DNA from: Rufibacter ruber | Lineage (GTDB): Bacteria; Bacteroidota; Bacteroidia; Cytophagales; Hymenobacteraceae | Direction of reading: 5' to 3' | Length of the DNA stretch: 45,243 bases | NCBI RefSeq assembly: GCF_001647275.1 | Contig: NZ_LRMM01000036.1 | Span: forward strand, 1-45,243 | In this document: positions 16,658 to 23,827 of the stretch, piece after piece | How positions within the stretch are numbered: position 1 is the first letter of the stretch | Layout of the letters: each line of letters begins with the position of its first letter | Translations under genes and position numbers: made by a program | The notes under the pieces: generated by a model | Told to the model about the DNA's origin: nothing | Seen by the model: only the letters and a program-made list of their open reading frames with translations | The model's database searches: none

Positions 16658-16773
16658 TCTGTTTCGGCTGAAAGCCAGGGGGAAAAGTTGGTGCAGGCCC
16701 GGTGAAAAGGGGGGAGCAGGAACAAGTGTGCAATAGGAGCCGTAAGAACCTTAGAAACCTACTAATTCAGTGT

Positions 16774-17052
16774 ATGACTGCTTCAACCTTTTCAAGATTC
16801 ACCCGCTTTACCCTGTTCCTTGTTTTTCCATTCATGATGAGTTGCTCTGTGTTTTCCGGCAGCGGCTATTCCAGTGACCCCATTGTGGCGGCGCAGCAGC
16901 GCAAAATAGATGAACTGGAGAAGGAGGTGGACCAGGCCGAGCGGGCGGTAGACGAGGCTGAGCAGCGGGAGAAGGCTGCCAAAAGCAGGTTGCGCGCCGC
17001 CAAAGATGAACTGAAAGTCATTCAGACCGAAGCCAAAAAACGCAACGGGTAA
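16774..17052 (+). CDS. Small coiled-coil lipoprotein
   Basis: 92 aa from the ATG at 16774; an in-frame ATG at 16702 would place 24 basic residues before the signal peptide and is unlikely. The N-terminus has arginines, a hydrophobic stretch (FTLFLVFPFMM) and a lipobox-like MMSC, so lipidation on Cys near residue 24 is expected. The mature part is a Glu/Lys/Ala-rich coiled coil (about residues 45-88, with repeated DEAEQREK-type heptads), similar in style to small Lpp-like or periplasmic spacer proteins. It starts 62 bp before the YihY gene and is probably co-transcribed with it. Function is unknown. Confidence 0.75.
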   Translation: MTASTFSRFTRFTLFLVFPFMMSCSVFSGSGYSSDPIVAAQQRKIDELEKEVDQAERAVDEAEQREKAAKSRLRAAKDELKVIQTEAKKRNG

Positions 17053-17114
17053 GCCGCAAAGCAATTGTAAAGACCTGTTCTCTGAGGGGAATACCCTGTT
17101 GACCATCGCACCCT

Positions 17115-18023
17115 ATGGCTACCAACTGGAAGTACACCTGGAAACTCACCAAACTCACCTTCAAGGAATTCACAGATGACCGGCCGCTAGACTACGCGGC
17201 CATCATTGGCTTCTACACCATTTTCTCGTTGCCGGCTGTGCTCATCATCATGATCAGGATTGCCGGCTCAGTGTTTGGGCAAGATGCGGTGAAGGGGCAG
17301 GTAGTGCAGCAGATCAGCGGTCTGGTGGGGCGTGACAGTGCAGAGCAGATCCAGAACATCATCCAGAACGCCAGTCTTTCCCCGGCCAGTACGGTGGGCA
17401 CCATTGTGGGCGTCTGCACCATGATCTTTACCGCCACCACCGTCTTTGTGGCCATACAGGATGCCCTGAACGCCATGTGGGAGGTGAAGGCCAAACCGGA
17501 GAAGGCCTGGCTTAACCTCATTGTGAGCCGGGTGCTGTCGCTGGCCATGGTGGTGAGTATGGGCTTTCTGCTGCTGGTGTCCCTCTCGGTAGAGATTATT
17601 CTGGGGGTGATCAATGACTTTCTGCGGGAGCAGCTGTCGGGCGGGGCGGTGTACCTGATCAATGCGGGCAATCTGGTGGTTTCAGTGTTGATCAGCATTC
17701 TCATCTTCGCCGCCATTTTCAAAGTGCTGCCAGATGCCAAGATCAGGTGGAAGAATGTATGGGTGGGGGCCACCGTCACGGCCATTCTCTTTGTGGCGGG
17801 CAAGTTTTTGCTCAACATCTACCTGCAGCATGAACCGCTGGCCGATACGTACGGTGCGGCCGGCTCTGTGGTGCTCCTGCTGGTGTGGGTGTACTATGCC
17901 TCAGTGGTATTCCTGTTGGGCGCCGAGTTCACCCAGGTTTACTCGCGGGAGCATGACCAGGGTGTCAAGGCCTCTGACCACGCCGTAAAGGTGGAGCAGC
18001 ATGAGGTGGAGAAGGAGGAGTAA
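17115..18023 (+). CDS. YihY/virulence factor BrkB family membrane protein
   Basis: 302 aa with about six membrane helices (roughly residues 28-55, 93-118, 138-165, 178-205, 214-235 and 246-270). Family hallmarks are the DRPLDYAAIIGFYTIFSLP start of the first helix, an Ala/Thr-rich second helix leading to IQDALNAMWEV, and the end motif VWVYYASVVFLLGAEFTQ before a charged tail. The family was once called RNase BN by mistake. Its real role is unsettled, with lipid or solute export suggested. A dispersed hairpin begins 8 bp after its stop, so transcription probably ends there. Confidence 0.92.
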   Translation: MATNWKYTWKLTKLTFKEFTDDRPLDYAAIIGFYTIFSLPAVLIIMIRIAGSVFGQDAVKGQVVQQISGLVGRDSAEQIQNIIQNASLSPASTVGTIVGVCTMIFTATTVFVAIQDALNAMWEVKAKPEKAWLNLIVSRVLSLAMVVSMGFLLLVSLSVEIILGVINDFLREQLSGGAVYLINAGNLVVSVLISILIFAAIFKVLPDAKIRWKNVWVGATVTAILFVAGKFLLNIYLQHEPLADTYGAAGSVVLLLVWVYYASVVFLLGAEFTQVYSREHDQGVKASDHAVKVEQHEVEKEE

Positions 18024-18030
18024 TATGAAA

Positions 18031-18067
18031 GCGTTTTTGGCCTGTTTTCTGAAAAACACCAAAAACG
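18031..18067. repeat. Dispersed hairpin, partly eroded
   Basis: GCGTTTTTGGCCTGTTTT is followed by AAAAACACCAAAAACG, in which the AGG of the right arm is reduced. It is placed 8 bp after the YihY stop. Confidence 0.65.
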
Positions 18068-18139
18068 GGTTTCAAAACCAACTTTCAATAACCCACTGCC
18101 CGCGAGCGGGTAAAACAGGGTGGGACCAACCAGACACGT

Positions 18140-19474
18140 ATGGCAAACTACGCACGCATCAAGAGTACAGGCAAACCCAAGGTGGTGGTGATTGGCGGCG
18201 GCTTTGGAGGGCTGGAGCTGGTGAAAGCGCTCAGCACCGCCCAGGTGCAGGTGATCCTGATTGACAAGCAGAACTACCACACGTTTCAGCCGCTCATGTA
18301 CCAGGTGGCCACTTCAGGCGTGGAGGCAGATTCTATCATTCACCCGTTCCGGAAGGTGTTTGAGAAGCAGGAGAATTTCTTTTTCCGGCTGGCCGAAGTG
18401 GAGCGCGTGGACACGGAGCAGCAGTTGGTGGAGACCAGCATTGGGCTGGTGCGGTATGATTATCTGGTCATTGCCACGGGTGCCACCACCAATTATTTTG
18501 GCGATGCGCAGATGGAGCAGAACGCCATCTCCATGAAAAGTGTGACAGATGCCATTACCCTGCGCAACACCATTCTCTGCAACTTTGAGAACGCCCTGCA
18601 GCTAGATGACCCTGCCCAGCTCAACAGCCTCATGGACTACGTGATTGTGGGCGGCGGACCTACGGGCGTGGAATTGGCGGGGGCGCTAAGTGAGCTTAAG
18701 TTGCACGTTTTCCCTAAAGATTACCCGGAGCTGGACTTCCAGAGCATGGACATCCACCTGATCCAGAGTGGGGGTGAATTGCTCAAAGGTATGTCGCCGG
18801 AGGCGTCACAGAAGTCACTGGAGTTTCTGGAGAAGATGGGCGTGCAGGTGCTGTTGAACCGGCGGGTGAAAAGCTATGACGGCCACACCGTGACCCTTAC
18901 TTCCGGCGAAACCCTTACCACCCGCAACCTCATCTGGGCCGCCGGCGTGACGGGGAACCCGGTCAACGGCCTCAAGCCCGAAAGCCTCCTGCGCGGCAAC
19001 CGCCTGCAGGTAGATGAGTACAACCGCGTGGCGGGCTATGACAACGTCTTCGCCATTGGCGATATTGCCGCCATGGTCACCCCAGAGTATCCGCATGGCC
19101 ACCCCATGCTGGCGCAGCCTGCTATGCAGCAGGGGAAGCTGCTGGGGAAAAACCTGCCGCGCTTAATGGCGGGGCAGCCGCTGGAGCCGTTCCAATACCA
19201 TGACCAGGGCACCATGGCCACCATTGGCCGCAACAAAGCCGTAGCAGATCTGAAACTGCTTGGCAAGGAGATCAAGACCCAAGGCTTTCTGGCGTGGCTC
19301 ATCTGGATGTTCATTCACCTTATCTCTCTTGTGGGCTTCAGAAACCGGTTGATGGTCATGAGTAACTGGTTCTGGAACTACTTCACCTATGACTCGGGCA
19401 ACCGCCTGATTATTGGGAACAAGCAGGAGAATATTCCCATCAAGGAAACCATCACGCACAAGACGGTGCTGTGA
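18140..19474 (+). CDS. ndh: Type II NADH dehydrogenase (FAD-dependent, NDH-2)
   Basis: 444 aa. The FAD Rossmann motif is VVVIGGGFGGLELVKAL (15-31), and the second, NADH-binding motif is VIVGGGPTGVELAGAL (about 169-184). The conserved TFQPLMYQVATSG after the first strand and the AIGDIAAM segment late in the fold are typical of NDH-2. The C-terminus (GFLAWLIWMFIHLISLVGF) is the amphipathic membrane-anchoring region. The enzyme transfers electrons from NADH to quinone without pumping protons. It ends 60 bp from the convergent ankyrin gene, with a hairpin filling the gap. Confidence 0.94.
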   Translation: MANYARIKSTGKPKVVVIGGGFGGLELVKALSTAQVQVILIDKQNYHTFQPLMYQVATSGVEADSIIHPFRKVFEKQENFFFRLAEVERVDTEQQLVETSIGLVRYDYLVIATGATTNYFGDAQMEQNAISMKSVTDAITLRNTILCNFENALQLDDPAQLNSLMDYVIVGGGPTGVELAGALSELKLHVFPKDYPELDFQSMDIHLIQSGGELLKGMSPEASQKSLEFLEKMGVQVLLNRRVKSYDGHTVTLTSGETLTTRNLIWAAGVTGNPVNGLKPESLLRGNRLQVDEYNRVAGYDNVFAIGDIAAMVTPEYPHGHPMLAQPAMQQGKLLGKNLPRLMAGQPLEPFQYHDQGTMATIGRNKAVADLKLLGKEIKTQGFLAWLIWMFIHLISLVGFRNRLMVMSNWFWNYFTYDSGNRLIIGNKQENIPIKETITHKTVL

Positions 19475-19480
19475 CGTTAG

Positions 19481-19525
19481 CTTCGGTTTTTGGCCTGATT
19501 TCAGAAAAACAGGCAAAAACAGAAG
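19481..19525. repeat. Dispersed hairpin between convergent genes
   Basis: CTTCGGTTTTTGGCCTG pairs with CAGGCAAAAACAGAAG with two irregular positions. It fills most of the 60-bp gap between the ndh stop (19474) and the ankyrin gene stop (19535), so it very likely ends both transcripts. Confidence 0.8.
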
Positions 19526-19534
19526 TTGTCTGCT

Positions 19535-20038
19535 TTAGGCTTGGTGGCTGCTGAAATATTCCAGTGCGGCTGTGTTGCCTTGCTGGTGCGCCAGATCTAA
19601 CGCGGTAAGGCCCCGCGCATCTCTGATGGTGGTGTCAGCGCCTTTGTCCAGCAGCAGTTTCACCAGGTTGTTTCGGCCAAATAGGGTGGCGAACATCAGG
19701 GCGGTGCCGCCGTTGCCGTTCTGCAGGTTCAAATCAGCCCCGTTGGCAATAAGCAGTTCCGCCACCTCAGGATACCCTTTGAATGACACCCCCATGAGCG
19801 CCGTATTGCCCCCGAAGTCTTGGGTATTCACATTGGCCTGCGCTTCTATGAGCGTCTTCGCCGTTTCCAGATGGCCTTCATAGCAGGCCAGGATCAGGGG
19901 GGTGAACCCGCGGCCATCAGTGATGTTGAGGTCAATGCCTTCTGAGATCAGCTGCTGGATATAGGCGGTGTCGCCTTTGCGGGCGGCGTCAAAAAGCAGG
20001 TCTTCTTTTCTGGTGGAGGTAAAGGGAGCGTCTTGCAT
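19535..20038 (-). CDS. Ankyrin-repeat protein
   Basis: 167 aa, cytoplasmic, with about four ankyrin repeats between residues 9 and 160. The canonical pattern is clear: GFTPLILACYEGHLETAKTL, GNTALMGVSFKGYPEVAELL, GTALMFATLFGRNNLVKLLL and GLTALDLAHQQGN, each followed by a xGADxNxxDxxG turn. Such proteins bind partner proteins; the partner is unknown. It is a single gene facing ndh. Nothing next to it (for example a catalase) hints at its target. Confidence 0.92.
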   Translation of the reverse strand: MQDAPFTSTRKEDLLFDAARKGDTAYIQQLISEGIDLNITDGRGFTPLILACYEGHLETAKTLIEAQANVNTQDFGGNTALMGVSFKGYPEVAELLIANGADLNLQNGNGGTALMFATLFGRNNLVKLLLDKGADTTIRDARGLTALDLAHQQGNTAALEYFSSHQA

Positions 20039-20269
20039 AAGTTTACATCTGGTTTAGATTAAGATACGGAAGTTGCCTGTGAAAAGCTATGGTGACTTGG
20101 GAACATGCAATTTTTGAAAAGGTTTGGAAGTGGTAGTTCTTGACTGAATAAGCTAAGGATACTCTTACTTTTGTATACATAGTCTGCTGTTCCCATGACT
20201 ATGCCACCTGCTGCAATGCGTGGTTAGCTGTTCCCTTGGCTGTACCGCTGTTGACTCTGCCGCACTGGC

Positions 20270-20520
20270 TGTATTGTTTCATCTTTTCCGCAAAGCGCTC
20301 ACGGCCGCGGGGCCCCGTCCTGGCGGTGAGCACTGCTGTTAAAACTAGGCCCTCCGGCCTTGCCGCCGGAGCGGCACCGTATTAACAGAGGCGCTCACCG
20401 TCAAGACTGGTTTCTGTTCCTCTCCTGATCAGCTTTACTTGCTCAATCTGCCTCTAGGTAACTGTTGCAGATCCGCTAGCCTGAGACGAGCCCGTGCTGC
20501 GCACATCAGTCATGGCAGGT
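20270..20520 (+). repeat. Dispersed structured element, copy C
   Basis: The core 20295-20399 is identical to copy A over 105 bp. In the outer stem TCCTGGCGGTGAGC now faces GCTCACCGTCAAGA, where one pair becomes a wobble and one a mismatch. The downstream block keeps GATCCGCTAGCCTGAG and GCTGCGCACATCAG, then passes into a dispersed hairpin. Identity of the core against drift of the flanks suggests recent copying or strong constraint. Confidence 0.75.
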
Positions 20521-20539
20521 GCACCTTCAGTAAGAGGAG

Positions 20540-20583
20540 TTGCGTTTCTGGCCTGTTTCCCGGGAAATAGGCCAGAAACGCAA
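20540..20583. repeat. Inverted repeat with 22-bp arms, dispersed hairpin family variant
   Basis: TTGCGTTTCTGGCCTGTTTC and its complement meet almost without a loop, with a single wobble. Here two core positions differ from the consensus (GTTTCTGG) and both are matched in the opposite arm (CCAGAAAC). Confidence 0.85.
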
Positions 20584-20751
20584 TGGCGATTTTCTGTCCT
20601 CTATGACGCGGAAGTTACTTCCGTGCCTTCTAACGCTAGCAGATACTCCCCCTTTGAAGGGGGCGAAGGGGGATGTTGACACAGGAGAGCCCGCATTGCT
20701 GATCAATTCCCTTGGTGTTACATATCGTTGAGCCCTGCCCAGCATTGCGCT

Positions 20752-20877
20752 CTTCCGGATTTGCAATCCGGAAGCTGGTACACGGGGATTTGCAATCCCC
20801 GCGGCGGCACGTTTGATCTGCAGGCGCCGCAGATTGCAAATCTGCAGGTACTGTGTCCGGGATGGCAAATCCCGGAC
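20752..20877. repeat. Cluster of four hairpins with a shared ATTTGCAAT-type apex
   Basis: Hairpins lie at 20752-20774 (CTTCCGGATT/AATCCGGAAG), 20783-20801 (CGGGGATT/AATCCCCG), 20829-20845 (GCAGATT/AATCTGC) and 20855-20877 (GTCCGGGAT/ATCCCGGAC). The stems differ in sequence but each is capped by the same ATT-TGC-AAT or ATGGCAAAT apex. This resembles REP-type palindrome clusters; no REP-associated transposase gene is in the window. Confidence 0.75.
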
Positions 20878-20905
20878 AGCCGAGGGACACGCATACCAGA
20901 TCACT

Positions 20906-20998
20906 CCCCTCCTGGGAGGGGGCATGGCGACTGCCCCAACAGTACCGCCTGCTCAATTGATCTCTTGGTGTCTTCCAAACCTGCGAACGGGTGCGCCA
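20906..20998. repeat. Second dispersed repeat family, copy 2
   Basis: CCCCTCC-TG-GGAGGGG, then CAGTACCGCCTGCTCAATTG, GTCTTCCAAACCTGCGAA and TGCGCCA. It matches 9135-9215 and 23621-23720 in order of parts and, like them, runs into a dispersed hairpin. Confidence 0.65.
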
Positions 20999-21001
20999 TT
21001 T

Positions 21002-21040
21002 CCGTTTTCGGCCTGATTTACAGAAAGTAGCCCAAAAACG
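21002..21040. repeat. Dispersed hairpin just after pbpC
   Basis: CCGTTTTCGGCCTGATTT with AAAGTAGCCCAAAAACG, with several mismatches. It lies 5 bp beyond the pbpC stop on the minus strand and is a probable terminator. Confidence 0.6.
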
Positions 21041-21045
21041 CATCT

Positions 21046-23400
21046 TTAGTCCATAAACCGGACCGTCACCTGAATATTCGTATTTCGGCCTTGGTCGTCA
21101 AGGCAGGAGATTTTGAGTTTGCCGGCTTGTGGGGGTTCAAAGAAAACTGGTTGGTTGGACGGCGCGCTTTGCAGGAACTGATCATTGATATACCAGTAGA
21201 CTTTTTTGACCTCGTTGTGAGCGTTGCACTGCAGCATGAGTTTCTGGTGGTCAGATGCTTCCAGGAGATATTCCATATTCGCCGTGGGCGAGGAGATGAT
21301 GGGCGCGTATTCCTGAAAAATACGGCTGCAGCCCGGGTTGTGCGGCGGGAGCGAGACGTACGGCAGGTGCTGATTGACAAAAAACGTGAGCATCTCAGGG
21401 GCGTGGTTGGGGTACCATTGGTGGTGGTAGCCGGTTTCCGGAAGGCAGCTGGTGCAGTAGGCGTATTTCCCGTCAAGAGATACGGCCACTTTTTTGAGAT
21501 GGGTGCACTTGGCCATGGAAGATACGCTGGGGATGTAGGTATCCATGATCTGGTCTTGGCAGAAGCTGTTGGCCAGCAAGCCGGTGACAGCGCAGACATC
21601 GCGGTAGGAAATCCCGTTGGGCGCTCTGAACCAACTTTCAGGGCTGTTGTAGTCAATGGTGTTGAAGATGTCAAAGAGCAACGGGGTGGCGGTGTCGGTG
21701 CCGTTGAGTTCGGGAACACCCTGGCCGGAAAAATTGCCCACCCACACGCCCACGGTGTATTTCTTGTTGTAGCCAATGCTCCACGCATCTTTCCGGCCGT
21801 AAGAGGTGCCGGTTTTCCAGGCAATCTTGGGCAGGTGGGCACTGTTCTGGGAGTTGTGGGGCAGGTCAGGGCGCTGCAGTTGGGTCAGAATCTCATTGAG
21901 CATATACGTGGCGGCCGGTGACAACAGCGGGGTGCTGAGCGTGTCTTTCTGCCCCTGCAGCCACCGCAGGGAGGCGTAGGTGCCCTGGTTGGCGAAGGAA
22001 GAATATAGTGCCGTCAGTTCCTCTAATTTCACCCCGCAGCCCCCTAAGATCAACGACAAACCCAGGCTACCGCCGTGCTTTTTCATCTGGGAGAATTCTG
22101 CCTGCTTCAGTTTCTGCACAAACGCCTGCACACCCACCTGGTCCAGCAGCTTTACTGCCGGTATATTCAAGGAAGTGGCCAGGGCGCGTTCAATAGTAAT
22201 GTAGCCGTTGTAGTCACCGTAGTAGTTTTCGGGGCGGTAGCCAGCGTAGTCAATGGGCACATCGGTGATGATGGTTTTAGGGGTGATAAGGCCGCGGTCA
22301 AAGGCGGTGGCGTACAGGAACGGCTTTAACGTACTGCCGGGTGAACGAATCGCCTTCACCCCGTCCACCTGACCGCCGTGCAGCCCGTCGTTAAAGTCGG
22401 CGGAGCCGAGGTAAGCTTCTACGGCTTTGGTTTGGTTGTTCACCACCAGCACCGCCGCATTGTGAATGTTGTAGCCTTTGAGCCGCTGCAGGTAATTGTA
22501 GGCCAGTTGCTGCACCTTGTCCTGCACCTGCCGGTTCAGCGTGGATTTGATGATGGGTTGCTGCGGGTACTGGCGGTGCAGGCGGTACGCATAATGCGGC
22601 GCAATCTTGGGGGCTTCCAGCCTGAATGCCTCCAGGGGTTCCTGCCGCGCGTCTTCTATGGCCTCTTTGGGGAAGGCTTTTTCTTTTAGGTAATACGCCA
22701 TCCACTTGTCCCTGAAGGCTACAATGCGCTCGTTCTGCCTGCCAATCCGGAGGCTGGAGGGCTTGTTGGGAATGACGGTGAGGGTGACCGCCTGCGCCAG
22801 GCTCAGCTGCTGGGGCGACTGCTGGAAATACAGCACAGAGGCCGCCTTCACGCCTTCAATGTTCCCGCCGTAAGGCACCAGGTTCAGGTACAGCAGCAGG
22901 ATTTCGTCTTTGGAATAAGTTAGCTCCAGCTGGATTGCCCGGAACATTTCCACCAACTTGTTGGCGTAGGTGCGCTCTTTGGGGTACAGGAGCCGCGCCA
23001 CCTGCATGGTAATGGTAGAGGCGCCAGAGGTGGTTCTGCCGTGGGTGAGGTTGTTAAGGAACGCCCTGGTCAGAGCCACAGGATTCACGCCGAAATGGTA
23101 ATAGAAATATTTATCCTCCTTTAGGAGAATGGCCTTTTTCAAGGTAGGGCTTACCTCCCCGGGCTCCAGCTGCATGCGCCATTTGTCGTCTGGGCTGAGG
23201 AACGCATTGAGCACACTTCCGTCTGCCGCGGTGATGACGGGAGAGTAGGCAATAGAAATCTTGAGGGGGAAAAGCAGGTTCAGGAGTGAATAAAGGCAGA
23301 AGGTCACCACTACCGTTGCCACTGCGGCGCGCAGCCACCTTCTGCCTCTGTTGCTGAGAGGAAGTTTGGGGGAGCGCGTAAATGCTTGCAGCAAGGGCAT
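21046..23400 (-). CDS. pbpC: Penicillin-binding protein 1C
   Basis: 784 aa, bifunctional peptidoglycan synthase. The membrane anchor is at about residues 25-48. The glycosyltransferase domain (GT51, about 60-235) has catalytic Glu95 in LLKEDKYFYYHFG and the GASTITMQVARLLYP motif. The transpeptidase domain (about 310-570) has the active-site tetrad Ser356-T-L-Lys359, SLN at 410-412 and KTG at 529-531. A C-terminal BiPBP_C domain (about 690-784) marks the PBP1C subgroup. It acts in the periplasm. Upstream on the same strand, 427 bp away, is its known genomic partner, an alpha-2-macroglobulin (23828-29244). A dispersed hairpin lies 36 bp before the start. Confidence 0.95.
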   Translation of the reverse strand: MPLLQAFTRSPKLPLSNRGRRWLRAAVATVVVTFCLYSLLNLLFPLKISIAYSPVITAADGSVLNAFLSPDDKWRMQLEPGEVSPTLKKAILLKEDKYFYYHFGVNPVALTRAFLNNLTHGRTTSGASTITMQVARLLYPKERTYANKLVEMFRAIQLELTYSKDEILLLYLNLVPYGGNIEGVKAASVLYFQQSPQQLSLAQAVTLTVIPNKPSSLRIGRQNERIVAFRDKWMAYYLKEKAFPKEAIEDARQEPLEAFRLEAPKIAPHYAYRLHRQYPQQPIIKSTLNRQVQDKVQQLAYNYLQRLKGYNIHNAAVLVVNNQTKAVEAYLGSADFNDGLHGGQVDGVKAIRSPGSTLKPFLYATAFDRGLITPKTIITDVPIDYAGYRPENYYGDYNGYITIERALATSLNIPAVKLLDQVGVQAFVQKLKQAEFSQMKKHGGSLGLSLILGGCGVKLEELTALYSSFANQGTYASLRWLQGQKDTLSTPLLSPAATYMLNEILTQLQRPDLPHNSQNSAHLPKIAWKTGTSYGRKDAWSIGYNKKYTVGVWVGNFSGQGVPELNGTDTATPLLFDIFNTIDYNSPESWFRAPNGISYRDVCAVTGLLANSFCQDQIMDTYIPSVSSMAKCTHLKKVAVSLDGKYAYCTSCLPETGYHHQWYPNHAPEMLTFFVNQHLPYVSLPPHNPGCSRIFQEYAPIISSPTANMEYLLEASDHQKLMLQCNAHNEVKKVYWYINDQFLQSAPSNQPVFFEPPQAGKLKISCLDDQGRNTNIQVTVRFMD

Positions 23401-23435
23401 GGGGAAGCGGTTTTACAAAAATACAGAAACTGTTT

Positions 23436-23478
23436 TTCCGTTTTCGCTGTTTTTGTGAAAACAGGCCGAAAACAGGAA
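23436..23478. repeat. Dispersed hairpin upstream of pbpC
   Basis: TTCCGTTTTCG-CTGTTTT pairs with AAAACAGGCCGAAAACAGGAA, with a missing GG in the left arm. Confidence 0.7.
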
Positions 23479-23620
23479 GTTTGGTTCTCCTTCTGGTTTG
23501 CCGGCAGATAGTCTCCTGTTGAAGCGGGGGAAATGGTGCTGGTTCCAAAGGAGGCCGCGTATCAGAAAATCACAGACAGAGACCATGCACCGCTTTGTCT
23601 TTCATGCTGGCATGTTCATT

Positions 23621-23720
23621 CCCCTCCTGGGAGAGGTAGGTTCTTTTCTAGTTACCGCAATACCGCCTGCTCAAATGACCTCGCAGGGTCTTCCAGACCT
23701 GCGAGTGTCTGCGCCAATTG
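23621..23720. repeat. Second dispersed repeat family, copy 3
   Basis: CCCCTCCTGGGAGAGG, ACCGCCTGCTCAAATGACC, then an inner hairpin (CTCGCAGG...CCTGCGAG around GTCTTCCAGA) and TGCGCCA. The GGTCTTCCAGACC word recurs as a repeat in many Bacteroidota genomes. Confidence 0.65.
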
Positions 23721-23752
23721 CTGTTCCACCACTACCTGCTTCTTCCAAAATA

Positions 23753-23792
23753 TTCTGTTTCCGGGCTGTTTTCAGAAAAACACGAAACAGAA
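23753..23792. repeat. Dispersed hairpin just after the macroglobulin gene
   Basis: The outer arms TTCTGTTTC/GAAACAGAA pair perfectly; the inner arms are eroded. It sits about 36 bp beyond the stop of the minus-strand macroglobulin gene and is a probable terminator. Confidence 0.7.
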
Positions 23793-23827
23793 AAGCTAAA
23801 ACCTAAAAAATCACTACCGCACTCTTA

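Larger units (their letters stand above)
20039..21045. other. 1-kb spacer of dispersed repeats, no gene
   Basis: It contains copy C of the structured element, a near-perfect GTTTCTGG hairpin, the GCGGAAGTTACTTCCG hairpin (20607-20625), a CTCCCCCTTTGAAGGGGG repeat shared with 9031-9092, a cluster of four hairpins (20752-20877), a second-family repeat (20906-20998) and a hairpin at 21002-21040. Open frames across it follow the repeats and are not genes. Confidence 0.7.
23401..23827. other. 427-bp spacer between pbpC and the macroglobulin gene
   Basis: It holds a hairpin at each end (23436-23478, 23753-23792) and a second-family repeat (23621-23720). No protein-like frame. Any pbpC promoter must lie in this spacer. 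Confidence 0.6.

Noticed and set aside
20295-20399. Rho-independent terminator as sole explanation of the GC-rich core
   Set aside because: No T run follows the stems, three copies share a long identical sequence, and copies lie far from gene ends. A terminator does not explain the conserved 3' block.
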